A stretch of DNA of 64,000 bases, from positions 62,001 through 126,000 of the forward strand of contig NZ_JALKBA010000010.1 of the NCBI RefSeq assembly GCF_023015805.1, given 5' to 3'. This DNA comes from Cellulophaga sp. F20128 (GTDB lineage: Bacteria > Bacteroidota > Bacteroidia > Flavobacteriales > Flavobacteriaceae). Positions 17,565 to 25,915 of the stretch are shown here, piece by piece. The notes below the pieces were generated by a model. The model searched no databases. It worked only from the letters and a program-made list of their open reading frames with translations, and had not been told where the DNA came from. Each line of letters opens with the position of its first letter. Positions within the stretch are counted from its first letter, which is position 1. A program made the position numbers and the translations under genes.

Positions 17565-17790
17565 TTATAAAAAATTATTCTTACTTTTATTTTAGAATTT
17601 CAATGAATGAAGTGGAATTAGAGGGGTGAAGTTGTTGCTGTTTACTTTTTATCTAACGTGTTACTAACAGTTAGTGTTTGATTGGTTAGTTGTTGCGATT
17701 CGTCCAAGAAACAATTCTACAGAACCTAATGAAAGCTTTTTGCGTTAATTTTCGTTTCGGAAATCTGCAAGCAATGAATTTTATAAGGTG

Positions 17791-18834
17791 TTATGAACCT
17801 TTTTTATTTCTCACTATTTTTACAATACGACTATATATGATTTCAGCTAAATTCCAGTTATATCCATCAAAATTAGTTGTATTATTAAATTGAATAACCA
17901 CTGTGTCTATGTCTTTGTGGTATTCTGCAATACTCTGATACCCAGGAATCAGACCTGTATGTTCATACACGTAAATGGAGGAATAGATTTCCTGTTCCCC
18001 TTTATTGAACACCGACCCATCATTCAATGCCCTTAAGAATATACCCACATCCTGTGCTGTAGCTATCATTGAGCCTGCAGGGTTTATAAAATCACGATAC
18101 TTTAGATCGCCATCATAACCTACGTAATACCCACTCATAACATCGGCTATATTTACTTCACTAAGCAAACTGTACGTATTGATCAGTTCAAGCGGTATTA
18201 AAATTTCCCTTTTAATATATTGGTGGTGGCTATATCCCAATGTTTTATCAAGGATTTCTCCTATCAATAAATAATTCGTATTAGAATAGCTATATTTTTT
18301 ATCAGGTTCAAAGTCGGCAGGTTTATCCAGTACCAACTCAAGATTTTCTCTATTGGCTTTCGGTGGGGCTTGCCAATATCCAGAAGTACGGGTAAAATCG
18401 GGGATGCCACTTCTATGTTGCACCATCATCCTTAAGGTGATTTTATCCGAATTTTCGATTCTCCCCACAAGTTCAGGAACGTATTCAGCGAGCGTCTTAT
18501 CCAAAGTCAAGCGTTTGTCATTTACCAATTTAGCAACAGCAACAGCAACATATAACTTGCTAATACTGGCAATCTTGAATAAGGCTTTCGGGTCCGCAGG
18601 AATTTTATTTTCTCGGTTATGCCAGCCTGCTGCATACAACTCAGGTGGCTTCCCAGCTTGGTCTACGTAAACAATCATTCCATCAAATCCAAAGCCCATT
18701 GCTTCATCTACTTGTTCTTGAACCGTATCAGGTAATGGTAAAATCCAAGCCTTTACTAAAATCCATGGTACAAACGCCAAAGAGCTTACGCTGGCAATAA
18801 TAAATACGATTCTGAGTATTCGTTTTTTTGTCAT
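17791..18834 (-). CDS. Serine hydrolase of the class C beta-lactamase family
   Basis: A 347-residue protein with an N-terminal membrane anchor or signal (RIVFIIASVSSLAFVPWILV). The catalytic motifs are in order: SISK at Ser90-Lys93 (SxxK), YSN at 183-185, and HTG near residue 295 in place of KTG. This is the penicillin-binding/esterase fold shared by class C beta-lactamases, DD-peptidases and esterases such as EstB. It is likely periplasmic and acts on an ester or peptide; resistance to beta-lactams should not be assumed. Confidence 0.88.
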   Translation of the reverse strand: MTKKRILRIVFIIASVSSLAFVPWILVKAWILPLPDTVQEQVDEAMGFGFDGMIVYVDQAGKPPELYAAGWHNRENKIPADPKALFKIASISKLYVAVAVAKLVNDKRLTLDKTLAEYVPELVGRIENSDKITLRMMVQHRSGIPDFTRTSGYWQAPPKANRENLELVLDKPADFEPDKKYSYSNTNYLLIGEILDKTLGYSHHQYIKREILIPLELINTYSLLSEVNIADVMSGYYVGYDGDLKYRDFINPAGSMIATAQDVGIFLRALNDGSVFNKGEQEIYSSIYVYEHTGLIPGYQSIAEYHKDIDTVVIQFNNTTNFDGYNWNLAEIIYSRIVKIVRNKKGS

Positions 18835-19154
18835 ACTATTTCAGGCCGATTCGTTTTTCTCAAATTCCGCGCTATCGGTCACGGTTATGGTTGGTGTGAC
18901 TTAAAAGTAATAAACTTTCGGTGAAGCACTTAGTCAAAGCTTTTTATTTTGTTTTATCTTTTTTATTTTAAAGCCAAATCACAAGATTTGGAGGACTTTA
19001 TAAATAGGCATAGATTTTGGTTAACGATAGAAGTGTCGGGGGTAGATTGAGCTGGATTTTATTTGTTTTTTAGCTCAGTTCTTCGTTAGCTTTTAGTGCT
19101 TTTTAGATCCATTTTTAATAATTAATGGATTTAATTAAATTTCAACTTTTTTAA
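18835..19154. other. 320-base gene-free stretch with a weak PIE copy
   Basis: CACGGTTATGGTTGGTGTG near 18880 and CGTTAGC near 19083 resemble the two ends of PIE elements, and TTTAAAGCC ... CAAATC pieces could pair inside. The copy is too worn for its limits to be fixed. No coding frame is convincing. Confidence 0.35.
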
Positions 19155-19730
19155 TTAATTGTCAGTTGTTTTTCGCAGCTGTCTCTTTCTTATCATCTCA
19201 ATTCTCATTCGATGATGCCTTTGTAATAGAATTGGATAGAAATTGCCAATAAAATTTATTAGAAAAGTACAAACACCTAATTCAGTTTGTCTGATTATTA
19301 CGAAATAAACGCTTAAAAAGCATATTATTATAAAGGGAAGTAGATGTCCAAATTCAGATTTCATTGATTGTTCTATCAAATTTGAAATTCCATTTTTTTT
19401 ACCATTAAAATATTTTTTCCTTTGTTTTGGACTTTTCCATAAAGTGGCCAACAACATTTGTCTAAATAAATCAATTTTTAATACGTTATATATTCTCTTT
19501 AATTTGTTCGGATGATATATTTTGTAATACGATTTTGGAAGTAATTTTTGTGTCGAAAAAGCAAAACCAGAAAAAGCAAATATTCCAGTAATAAATAAGT
19601 TTATAATCCAAGCTGTAAAAATCAATAGTCCTACTGAATTAATTTCCAAATTGTTGATATTACGCAATAAACTATAGGATTGCCAAATCAAAAAGATAGT
19701 AGCCATTGTAAGTAGTATTTTTTTTATCAT
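19155..19730 (-). CDS. Hypothetical membrane protein (191 aa)
   Basis: I do not recognise the family. Four hydrophobic segments are visible: LLTMATIFLIWQSYSLL, LLIFTAWIINLFITGIFAFSG, HLLPFIIICFLSVYFVII and VCTFLINFIGNFYPILL, separated by a central basic loop (KSPKQRKKYFNGKK). The C terminus is strongly basic (MRIEMIRKRQLRKT). It reads as an integral inner-membrane protein. It is isolated between two intergenic elements, like most genes here. Confidence 0.65.
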   Translation of the reverse strand: MIKKILLTMATIFLIWQSYSLLRNINNLEINSVGLLIFTAWIINLFITGIFAFSGFAFSTQKLLPKSYYKIYHPNKLKRIYNVLKIDLFRQMLLATLWKSPKQRKKYFNGKKNGISNLIEQSMKSEFGHLLPFIIICFLSVYFVIIRQTELGVCTFLINFIGNFYPILLQRHHRMRIEMIRKRQLRKTTDN

Positions 19731-19765
19731 AGTTACGTTTATTCGAAACCTTGTTTTTGCATTCT

Positions 19766-19882
19766 AGCAAACGGTTTCAGTTAAGGTTCGTTGGGGCGAT
19801 CTGTCCGCAGAACTGTCCCACTGGCCCCAGGCGTTGGATTAAAAATAGGGATTTCCAACAGGAAACCCGCAAGTAATGAACT
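19766..19882 (-). repeat. PIE palindromic intergenic element
   Basis: GCAAACGGTTTCAGTTAAGG is the plus-strand left end. GGGGC ... GCCCC and GGGATTTCC ... GGAAACCC form inner stems, the latter corresponding to the GGAAATCC hairpin of other copies. It lies directly downstream of the CPBP protease gene on the coding strand. Confidence 0.6.
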
Positions 19883-20626
19883 TTAGGTATTTTTTTCTGC
19901 TGTCTTCTTTTCAATATTGGCTATATTTAAAAACCAAAACATCGCATATATAAGTCCTGAACCAACTATTAGCACGGATATAATAATTGGGTATTCATTT
20001 ATCGTTGTATAGATGTTTGCAAAGTAAGGTGTCAAAAGATAAGTGGTTATGTTATACAGTAAATGGGCAGTAATACTTAAGTAAATATTATTGGTTTTAA
20101 GGTAAATATATGCAAAACTAGCTCCTCCGATAAAGGCGCTTAAAATACCTGTTTCTGTATAAATATGTGTTAAACCAAAAATTAGTGCAGAAATCCACAC
20201 GGCTTTTTTTAGTCCAAGACGATTGAATAATTTTTGAGCCAGGATTCTCCGAAACAGGATTTCTTCAAATATTGCAAGGGATAGTATGGCTGCAAAAACC
20301 CTGTTGATTTCAGATGTTCTGTTTAAGAGTCCGGTATTATCAATTCCTGCAATCTTTGTTGCAAGTACGGGAATGAAATTGCTAACTCCCAAAAGTCCAA
20401 TAACCCCGACTAAAATTACTAGTATGTGATTAAGTTTGAATTTAGCTTTTTCCTTTATTGGAAGCTGATTTTTGTTTAGGCCAACCAGTGTAAGTCCAGC
20501 AAAAAACATTACTCCAAGATGTACTATATGTTTAATCCAAAATTCCTTTATTTCAGACACAAAATAAAATCCAACCAAGAGTAGTAGGAGAAACAAAAAT
20601 ATAACCCGGTAAGTCTTTCTATTCAT
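19883..20626 (-). CDS. CPBP family intramembrane glutamic endopeptidase
   Basis: A 247-residue membrane protein with about seven hydrophobic helices. The CAAX/bacteriocin-processing signature is complete: FEEILFRRIL (EExxxR), FGLTHIYTE (FxxxH) and HLLYN (HxxxN/D). Members cleave membrane-bound substrates and in bacteria often give self-immunity to bacteriocins or process signals. The frame can be opened to a TTG at 20650, but the ATG at 20626 (MNRKTYRVIF) is the better start. No bacteriocin genes are seen nearby. Confidence 0.88.
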   Translation of the reverse strand: MNRKTYRVIFLFLLLLLVGFYFVSEIKEFWIKHIVHLGVMFFAGLTLVGLNKNQLPIKEKAKFKLNHILVILVGVIGLLGVSNFIPVLATKIAGIDNTGLLNRTSEINRVFAAILSLAIFEEILFRRILAQKLFNRLGLKKAVWISALIFGLTHIYTETGILSAFIGGASFAYIYLKTNNIYLSITAHLLYNITTYLLTPYFANIYTTINEYPIIISVLIVGSGLIYAMFWFLNIANIEKKTAEKNT

Positions 20627-20654
20627 CTGTTGATTTGGTGAATTTTTCAATTTG

Positions 20655-20795
20655 CAGCCAACGGTTTGTATGTGATTAGTTGCGTATCTCGCGCAACTAA
20701 TTTAGCAAAAGGAAGCCGAACGTAGCGAAAATCCGTAGTGTTTTCCGGGTACATACAAACCCAAGCCATTAATCATAGATGTTGCTGTACTTTCG
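20655..20795 (-). repeat. PIE palindromic intergenic element, best-defined copy
   Basis: Outer arms GGTTTGTATGT (20663-20673) and ACATACAAACC (20751-20761) are a perfect 11-bp inverted repeat. Inside, TTAGTTGCG (20676-20684) and CGCAACTAA (20692-20700) form a perfect nine-bp stem, and GAAAAtccgtagtgTTTTC a third. The coding-strand left flank, AAATAACGAAAG, begins close to the stop of the DUF6090 gene. This copy is the best template for searching for others. Confidence 0.8.
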
Positions 20796-21554
20796 TTATT
20801 TTTCTTTTAATTCGTTATTTATAATTTGAATCATTCTTTCAATTTTATCTATAAATAGTTGTTCATCTAATACATTCTCTTTTTTCCAGCTAAAAATATT
20901 GGCTGACAAATCTTCCATTTCACGATTATTGAAGAACCATTCATAATCTGATGCATATGTTCCTTTTGGAAATTCTTGATACCTTTCAGAATTTGAGATG
21001 CTATTTAAAGCACTTAATTTACCATCGGTTGATGGCCAAAAACGTTCATTTAATAGTCTTCTTACGAATCCATCTTCTTGGTTAGCATCTAAAATCATCG
21101 ATTCAAAAGATGAAATGTATGATTTCAATTCAGAGTTTTGTATGTAATCAATTTTGTTCGATGCAATAAGTGATTTGATATATCCGTCTTTTGCTTCAAA
21201 TGAATATCCGCTAAAAGCATTCGAAAAAAGTGAATCCAATTTTAATTCAGAAACATTTGAAACATCAGTTCCGAAGAGATTCAAAAGATAAATACCATCT
21301 TCAAATTCCGACTTATGTTGTTTATTTATTACTTCGAGTTCTTCAAGGTTGAAATTTAATTCAGTTTTTAAATTTTGAAGAATTTCTATTTCCGCATTTT
21401 TGATTTTTCGGATTTCATTCCAATTGTTTATTGATAGTGCAATTAAAATTCCAATAACAACAAGTACAATTTCTCCGATTGCGTAAATCAGATACTTACT
21501 CAACTTGTTTTCAGTCAGCAGTTTTTGTCTAATTCGTCTAAAAAAATTGATCAT
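20796..21554 (-). CDS. DUF6090 family membrane protein, paralog 1
   Basis: A 252-residue protein of the Bacteroidota-specific DUF6090 family. The first 48 residues are nearly identical among the four copies in this window: a basic amphipathic start (MINFFRRIRQKLLTENKLSK), one transmembrane helix (IGEIVLVVIGILIALSINNW) and NWNE. The remaining 200 residues are a charged, helical, probably extracytoplasmic domain that is not conserved between the copies. Its function is unknown. A repeated multi-hairpin leader lies just upstream. Confidence 0.88.
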   Translation of the reverse strand: MINFFRRIRQKLLTENKLSKYLIYAIGEIVLVVIGILIALSINNWNEIRKIKNAEIEILQNLKTELNFNLEELEVINKQHKSEFEDGIYLLNLFGTDVSNVSELKLDSLFSNAFSGYSFEAKDGYIKSLIASNKIDYIQNSELKSYISSFESMILDANQEDGFVRRLLNERFWPSTDGKLSALNSISNSERYQEFPKGTYASDYEWFFNNREMEDLSANIFSWKKENVLDEQLFIDKIERMIQIINNELKEK

Positions 21555-21572
21555 AGTTTTTAGGTTTTAAAT

Positions 21573-21691
21573 TCTCCGCAAGCGGGGAAATCAAGCAAAT
21601 GTTCTCTTAGCCCTTCGGGGTGCTTACATCAAACATCTATTAGATGTTTGGTATCGCTTCACGATACTTCATTTCAGCAATATCATTGGTT
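21573..21691 (-). promoter_or_regulatory. Structured leader upstream of DUF6090 paralog 1 (copy a)
   Basis: On the coding strand four hairpins follow one another: GTATCGtgaagCGATAC, CAAACATCTA/TAGATGTTTG with a one-base centre, AGCACCCCgaAGGGCT, and CCGCttGCGG, then about 30 bases to the start codon. Two more copies lie at 23733 and 26667. A ten-codon frame, MKYREAIPNI, ends in tandem stops inside the second hairpin in all three. Confidence 0.65.
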
Positions 21692-21707
21692 ATTGTTTGG
21701 TCATAAT

Positions 21708-21885
21708 GAAAGTTAACTTGGTGTGTATGGTTAGCTACTTGTTTAAGTAACTAATTTAGCAAATAAAACACAGATAGAAATTCGAGGTCTCGGAACGCGA
21801 GCCCCAACACTTTGGGGTTCGTAAATAAGCTTGCACTAGCAATGAATTATGCACGACTTAAGTTTGTTATTCGTTAAATTAAAGG
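21708..21885 (-). repeat. PIE palindromic intergenic element
   Basis: Plus-strand left end TTAACTTGGTGTGTATGGTT and right end AATTATGCACGACTTAAG are imperfectly complementary. The inner piece AACTAATTTAGCAAATAAAA matches other copies, and GCCCCAACACTTTGGGG forms a hairpin. TTAACGAATAACAAACTTAA follows the VOC gene stop on the coding strand. Confidence 0.7.
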
Positions 21886-21890
21886 TGTTA

Positions 21891-22799
21891 TCAGTGCCAG
21901 ATACCTTCAGGGATTGACTTTTCCTCTACTATTTCTACTAGCAGACTGTCAAGGCCTCTAACGAAAAAACTTTTCATTCCATGAATAGGATCAATTTTTA
22001 TATCCTGTACAATATCTAACCCATCATATTTCATTTTCTTCATTAGAAACTCAATATTTTTAGTTGAAAAACCAATATGATCAATTGCGCTACCATCAGT
22101 TGGTTTAAATTCTTCGTTAGACCACCATGATTCTTTTTCAACTGGTTTACCAAACACAATAATATTAATATTATTGACAGTTAATAAATTCCATTTCCAC
22201 CGAAGTTTGTTGTTCTGCCATTGTTTGGCCTTTTCATATACTGGAATCAATCCCAGATTTGATTTGAACCAGTCCATAGTTTTATTAACATCAGTTGATA
22301 GTAAATGTATGTGTTCAAATCTATGGTTTTTGTTTCCTGTATAGACCTCTACGACTTCATTCTCTGGGCCACGAAAGTACATCCAAAAATTATCGCCCAG
22401 GGGTGTAATGGGTGTGTGTACCGCTATTCCTTCTTTGACTCTCCAATCAAATTCAGATTGACCATCTACACCCGACCAACCAATATGCCATAAACTAGAA
22501 CCCAAATGTGTTGATGGTGGCGTGTCGACAAGATTCATTAGTAAAAACGATTTTTCCGTAAAAAGAGCATCCACGCGATCTCGGTATTTTACTTGACTGG
22601 CACCAAAGTATTTTTGATAATATGCAATAGTTGAATCCCTGTCTGTAACATTTAGATGGACATGATGGAAATTCACTGAACTTAATTTCTCAGTCTCTTC
22701 GGATTTTTTAGGTAGCTGTTTACATCCAACAATTTGAAATAATAGAGCAGTGAAGACAATCAAGGTAGTTCTATATTTTATGTCATACAAAGTATTCAT
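21891..22799 (-). CDS. VOC family (glyoxalase-fold) lipoprotein
   Basis: A 302-residue protein with a signal ending in LFQIVGC (Cys26, lipobox), followed by two vicinal-oxygen-chelate modules. The first begins FHHVHLNVTDRDSTIAYY, the second FEHIHLLSTDVNKTMDWF and includes IDHIGFSTKN. His and Glu residues at the expected metal positions (HVHL, VVEVYTG, HIHL, LLVEIVE) suggest a metal site, so it may be a dioxygenase- or glyoxalase-like enzyme exported to the periplasm. The substrate is unknown. Single gene between two PIE copies. Confidence 0.85.
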   Translation of the reverse strand: MNTLYDIKYRTTLIVFTALLFQIVGCKQLPKKSEETEKLSSVNFHHVHLNVTDRDSTIAYYQKYFGASQVKYRDRVDALFTEKSFLLMNLVDTPPSTHLGSSLWHIGWSGVDGQSEFDWRVKEGIAVHTPITPLGDNFWMYFRGPENEVVEVYTGNKNHRFEHIHLLSTDVNKTMDWFKSNLGLIPVYEKAKQWQNNKLRWKWNLLTVNNINIIVFGKPVEKESWWSNEEFKPTDGSAIDHIGFSTKNIEFLMKKMKYDGLDIVQDIKIDPIHGMKSFFVRGLDSLLVEIVEEKSIPEGIWH

Positions 22800-22811
22800 T
22801 TTTTTAAATGG

Positions 22812-22944
22812 GTGTTAATGGTTTTTGGTTAGTTGCGTGGGTAAGCAGCTAACTTATTAAAAATGGAACGAACCAGAGGAAAATAGGCAGGATTTTCCAA
22901 GTAGGCTAGAACTAGCAATTATATTTACGCGGCTTTCGTTATTT
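22812..22944 (-). repeat. PIE palindromic intergenic element
   Basis: GGTTAGTTGCGTG ... CAGCTAACTTATTA form an inner stem, GGAAAATaggcaggATTTTCC a second, and GGCTAGAACTAGC a short palindrome. On the coding strand AAATAACGAAAGCCGCG lies at the end of the next DUF6090 gene. Confidence 0.7.
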
Positions 22945-22946
22945 AT

Positions 22947-23714
22947 TCAATTTTCAAGTTCTTCTTCAATTCCGTAAATCACACTATCTATTGCCTTAAT
23001 AGTTTCTGTTTCTTCATCAATTATTTTACCTCTATTGAAGAGTGATAACTGCAAATTCATCATAAGGTCATTGTCATTTAAAAATTTATCGTAATTATTT
23101 ATTCTTAATTTGTAAATAGATATAGAGTCAGAATGTATAAACCCATATTTTGTTGGTTGACTATAATCCGCAATCAAATATTTGAATAGAAAAGGCTGAA
23201 TAAGCTTAGTAATATTAATTTCAGCTTGTTTCATCCCAAGTTCATCATCCAATCGCTTTAAATTTAATTGAAATAAATTGGTTATGTCAATGCGTAAACT
23301 GTCATTAGATAAGGTGTTTAATCCAATGTTTTTTAAATTTTCAAAGGCACTTGTTTTAGGAATAATTTGAAATTCAACACTGGAACTTGTCAATGACTCA
23401 TAAATTGATTGCGAATTTGATTTCTTATCATAGATATCAGTTATAAGCTGTTGACTTGATTTGAATATTTCCTTATGCTTAACAATTGTTTTTTTTATAT
23501 CATTTCTAGTTTGTAGTAAATCACTTTTTAGTTCTGTGTAAATCTGTGCTTCTAGTTTTTGTGCTTTTCGATTTTCATTCCAATTATTAATCTGAAGTGC
23601 AATAAGAATCCCAATAACCACAAGTACTATTTCCCCAATAGCATAAAGTAGATATCTGCTGAATTTGTTTTCAATTAAATGTTGTTTTCTAATTCGTCTA
23701 AAAAACTTAATCAT
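22947..23714 (-). CDS. DUF6090 family membrane protein, paralog 2
   Basis: A 255-residue paralog of the gene at 20796. The N terminus (MIKFFRRIRKQHLIENKFSR, then IGEIVLVVIGILIALQINNW) is conserved, with ALQINNWNENRKAQ as the junction. The C-terminal 200 residues are different in sequence but again charged and helix-rich, with a predicted coiled-coil tendency. Same predicted topology: short basic cytoplasmic N terminus, one helix, large outer domain. The leader copy b is upstream. Confidence 0.88.
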   Translation of the reverse strand: MIKFFRRIRKQHLIENKFSRYLLYAIGEIVLVVIGILIALQINNWNENRKAQKLEAQIYTELKSDLLQTRNDIKKTIVKHKEIFKSSQQLITDIYDKKSNSQSIYESLTSSSVEFQIIPKTSAFENLKNIGLNTLSNDSLRIDITNLFQLNLKRLDDELGMKQAEINITKLIQPFLFKYLIADYSQPTKYGFIHSDSISIYKLRINNYDKFLNDNDLMMNLQLSLFNRGKIIDEETETIKAIDSVIYGIEEELEN

Positions 23715-23732
23715 AATTTGTATGTATTAATT

Positions 23733-23851
23733 TCTCCGCAAGAGGGTATCTCAACCAAATGTTCACTTAGCCCTTCGGGGAGCTTACATCAAACATCTAC
23801 TAGATGTTTGGTATCGCTTCACGATACTTCATTTCAGCAATATCATTGGTT
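23733..23851 (-). promoter_or_regulatory. Structured leader upstream of DUF6090 paralog 2 (copy b)
   Basis: Contains the perfect 21-base palindrome CAAACATCTACTAGATGTTTG (23790-23810), the GTATCG/CGATAC stem and the CCCTTCGGGG hairpin. Nearly identical to copies a and c, except that the start-proximal CCGCttGCGG stem is degraded to CCTCttGCGG. Confidence 0.65.
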
Positions 23852-23860
23852 GGTCATAAT

Positions 23861-24095
23861 GAAGCACAACGGTTACGTATATCGCTTGTTTCGCCTGGCG
23901 CAGCGCGTTGCTGGCAGCAGCTTGAACTTTAGCCTTCGCCTCGGCACCAAATTATTCGGAGCTGTGTGAGACTCAGAAAGGCAAGTGAGTTCGTATTTGT
24001 CAGAAACTAAGATAAGCTAATTATTTGTACCGAGCATAATCCTAGTAATAGTGCTGTAAATGAGTGATATACGTTGTTGTGTTTTCGTTATTCTT
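23861..24095 (-). repeat. PIE palindromic intergenic element, long form with a GC-rich core
   Basis: Outer arms: CACAAC (23865-23870) with ACGTATATC (23875-23883), against GATATACGT (24066-24074) with GTTGTG (24076-24081). The inner part, about 180 bases, is unlike other copies and includes a GC-rich block (GGCGCAGCGCGTTGCTGGC) that looks inserted. It separates a minus-strand gene from the only plus-strand gene of the array. Confidence 0.7.
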
Positions 24096-24140
24096 AAATA
24101 ATTTCATTATATTGTAACCACCTTACCAATCGTTCATATT

Positions 24141-25694
24141 ATGAAAATAGTCTCTAAAATTAGTATTGTTTTATTTCTTTTTATTGGATTCTCAGCAAGT
24201 AGTCAAACAAAGTCTCAAGCGCTTGCTAAAATTAATACTGAAGGCTTTCAGAAATCTCAAGTTATGAGTCTAGTTTCAGACTTATCAGACGTTTATGGCC
24301 CTCGATTAGCAGGAACAGATCAATATTTTACGGCAGCACACTGGGCAAAGAAAACCATGGAAAAATGGGGAGTGGATAAAGCCTATTTCGAAAAATATTG
24401 TGATGATTGTATGGGATGGGAAGTACAATCATTTAATGTAGAAATGACAGCGCCTGCTTATATGAAAATACAAGCCTATCCGTATGCCTGGACAGAAAGC
24501 TCTAATGGTGTTCAAATAGGGGATTTAATTTGGATTGAAAGTCATGCCGATTTAGGCAAAGTTAGAGAACAATGGAGTGGAAAATTACAAGGAAAAACCA
24601 TTCTCGTAGGTGCTGCTCCAGAACAAAATATGTTATTCGATCCACTTTCCACACGCTTTACTGAAGCCCAAATTGAAGAAGCAGAAAAATCTATTGTACC
24701 TGCACCAAATAATCCGTTAAGCCATAATGCTGGAGATATGGATTTAATTGGAAATTTGGATTTTATATTCGATAATATGGTGAGAAAAGATGATGCTTTT
24801 TTTGCCTTTTTAAAAGCAGAAGGTGCATTAAGTATTTTAGGGACGACACCTTTTTTTCCTGGTATTGTTCATCCAAGTGGAACTTATAATTTTAGAGAAA
24901 GCGATGCAAAACCAATACCGTATTTTGCGATTTCTCCAGAGAGCTTTGGAAAATTAAAGCGCCTAATAGGAAGAGATATTAGCCCTAAAATTAAATTCCA
25001 TTTAGATTCTAAGCTTTATTTAAAGCCAGAAAATAATGTAAATATTTTTGCAGAAATTACGGGCTCAGATCCAAAATTAAAGGACGAAGTTGTAATGATT
25101 GGTGCACATTTTGACTCTTGGCACCCTGCATCTGGAGCTACAGATAATGGAGCAGGTTCTGCAGTAATGATGGAGGTTATGCGAATTATAAAAGCTTCTG
25201 GATTAAAACCAAAACGAACTATAAGAATTGCACTTTGGGGAGGAGAAGAACAAGCATTTGTAGGTTCTATGGCCTATGCGGAAAAGCACTTCGGTAAAGT
25301 AAAAGAAACTACTCGGAAAAAAGAGGTTGAAAAAATTTCAGCCTATATAAATATGGATAATGGTGCGGGACAAATGCGAGGTATCTATATGCAAGGAAAC
25401 GAGGCGGTAAGACCTATTTTCGAAGAGATGTTAAAACCCTATGCGTATTTAGATGTTAATAATCTAACCATTCAAAATACAGATTTTACAGATCACGATG
25501 TTTTTGATTATTATAAAATTCCAGGATTTCAGATAATCCAAGATAAATTAAACTATAGTACAGTAACGCACCATACTAATTTGGATGCACTGGAATATGT
25601 TCCCGAACGCGATATGAAGATTAACGCTACTGTAATTGCAGCACTTGTTTATCAAATTGCTCAGGAAGATTCTAGGTTGCCAAGGGAAGATTAA
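24141..25694 (+). CDS. M28 family zinc metallopeptidase, secreted
   Basis: A 517-residue protein with a signal peptide ending near FSASSQ. The peptidase domain has the two-zinc ligands in order: GAHFDSW (His), ATDNGAGS (Asp), GGEEQAF (catalytic Glu and zinc Glu), YINMDNG (Asp) and the C-terminal THHTNLD (His). An inserted protease-associated-type domain lies between residues 100 and 300. It is likely an aminopeptidase or carboxypeptidase acting outside the cytoplasm. It is the only plus-strand gene between 6 and 36 kb, with PIE elements on both sides, so the unit may have been inverted. Confidence 0.9.
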   Translation: MKIVSKISIVLFLFIGFSASSQTKSQALAKINTEGFQKSQVMSLVSDLSDVYGPRLAGTDQYFTAAHWAKKTMEKWGVDKAYFEKYCDDCMGWEVQSFNVEMTAPAYMKIQAYPYAWTESSNGVQIGDLIWIESHADLGKVREQWSGKLQGKTILVGAAPEQNMLFDPLSTRFTEAQIEEAEKSIVPAPNNPLSHNAGDMDLIGNLDFIFDNMVRKDDAFFAFLKAEGALSILGTTPFFPGIVHPSGTYNFRESDAKPIPYFAISPESFGKLKRLIGRDISPKIKFHLDSKLYLKPENNVNIFAEITGSDPKLKDEVVMIGAHFDSWHPASGATDNGAGSAVMMEVMRIIKASGLKPKRTIRIALWGGEEQAFVGSMAYAEKHFGKVKETTRKKEVEKISAYINMDNGAGQMRGIYMQGNEAVRPIFEEMLKPYAYLDVNNLTIQNTDFTDHDVFDYYKIPGFQIIQDKLNYSTVTHHTNLDALEYVPERDMKINATVIAALVYQIAQEDSRLPRED

Positions 25695-25751
25695 AGGTTA
25701 AATAATACTTTTATGAACTTGATTCTTTCATTGGTAAATGCTGAAGATAAT

Positions 25752-25885
25752 GAAGCACAACGGTTTTGTATATGGTTTGTTACGTGTTTCAAGCAACTAA
25801 TTTAGTAAATATTTAGCGACCAAGGAAGTCCGCGAGAACTAGCCATTAATTATACACTTCTTAAGTTTGTTATTCGTTATTTTAT
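25752..25885 (-). repeat. PIE palindromic intergenic element
   Basis: Plus-strand left end GAAGCACAACGGTTTTGTAT, inner CAAGCAACTAATTTAGTAAA, right end CATTAATTATACACTTCTTA and GTTATTCGTTATTTT. Outer arms TTTTGTATATGG and TTATACACTT pair imperfectly. Downstream of DUF6090 paralog 3 on its coding strand. Confidence 0.7.
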
Positions 25886-25915
25886 TGAATTTGTTGATAA
25901 AGATTCAAACATGAT

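Noticed and set aside
17791-18834. Beta-lactam resistance gene
   Set aside because: SxxK and YxN are shared by esterases and peptidases, and HTG replaces KTG; resistance cannot be claimed.
23679-23969. 96-codon plus-strand frame over the leader and PIE element
   Set aside because: It crosses the start of a DUF6090 gene, a hairpin leader and a palindrome; translated hairpins give no protein-like pattern.
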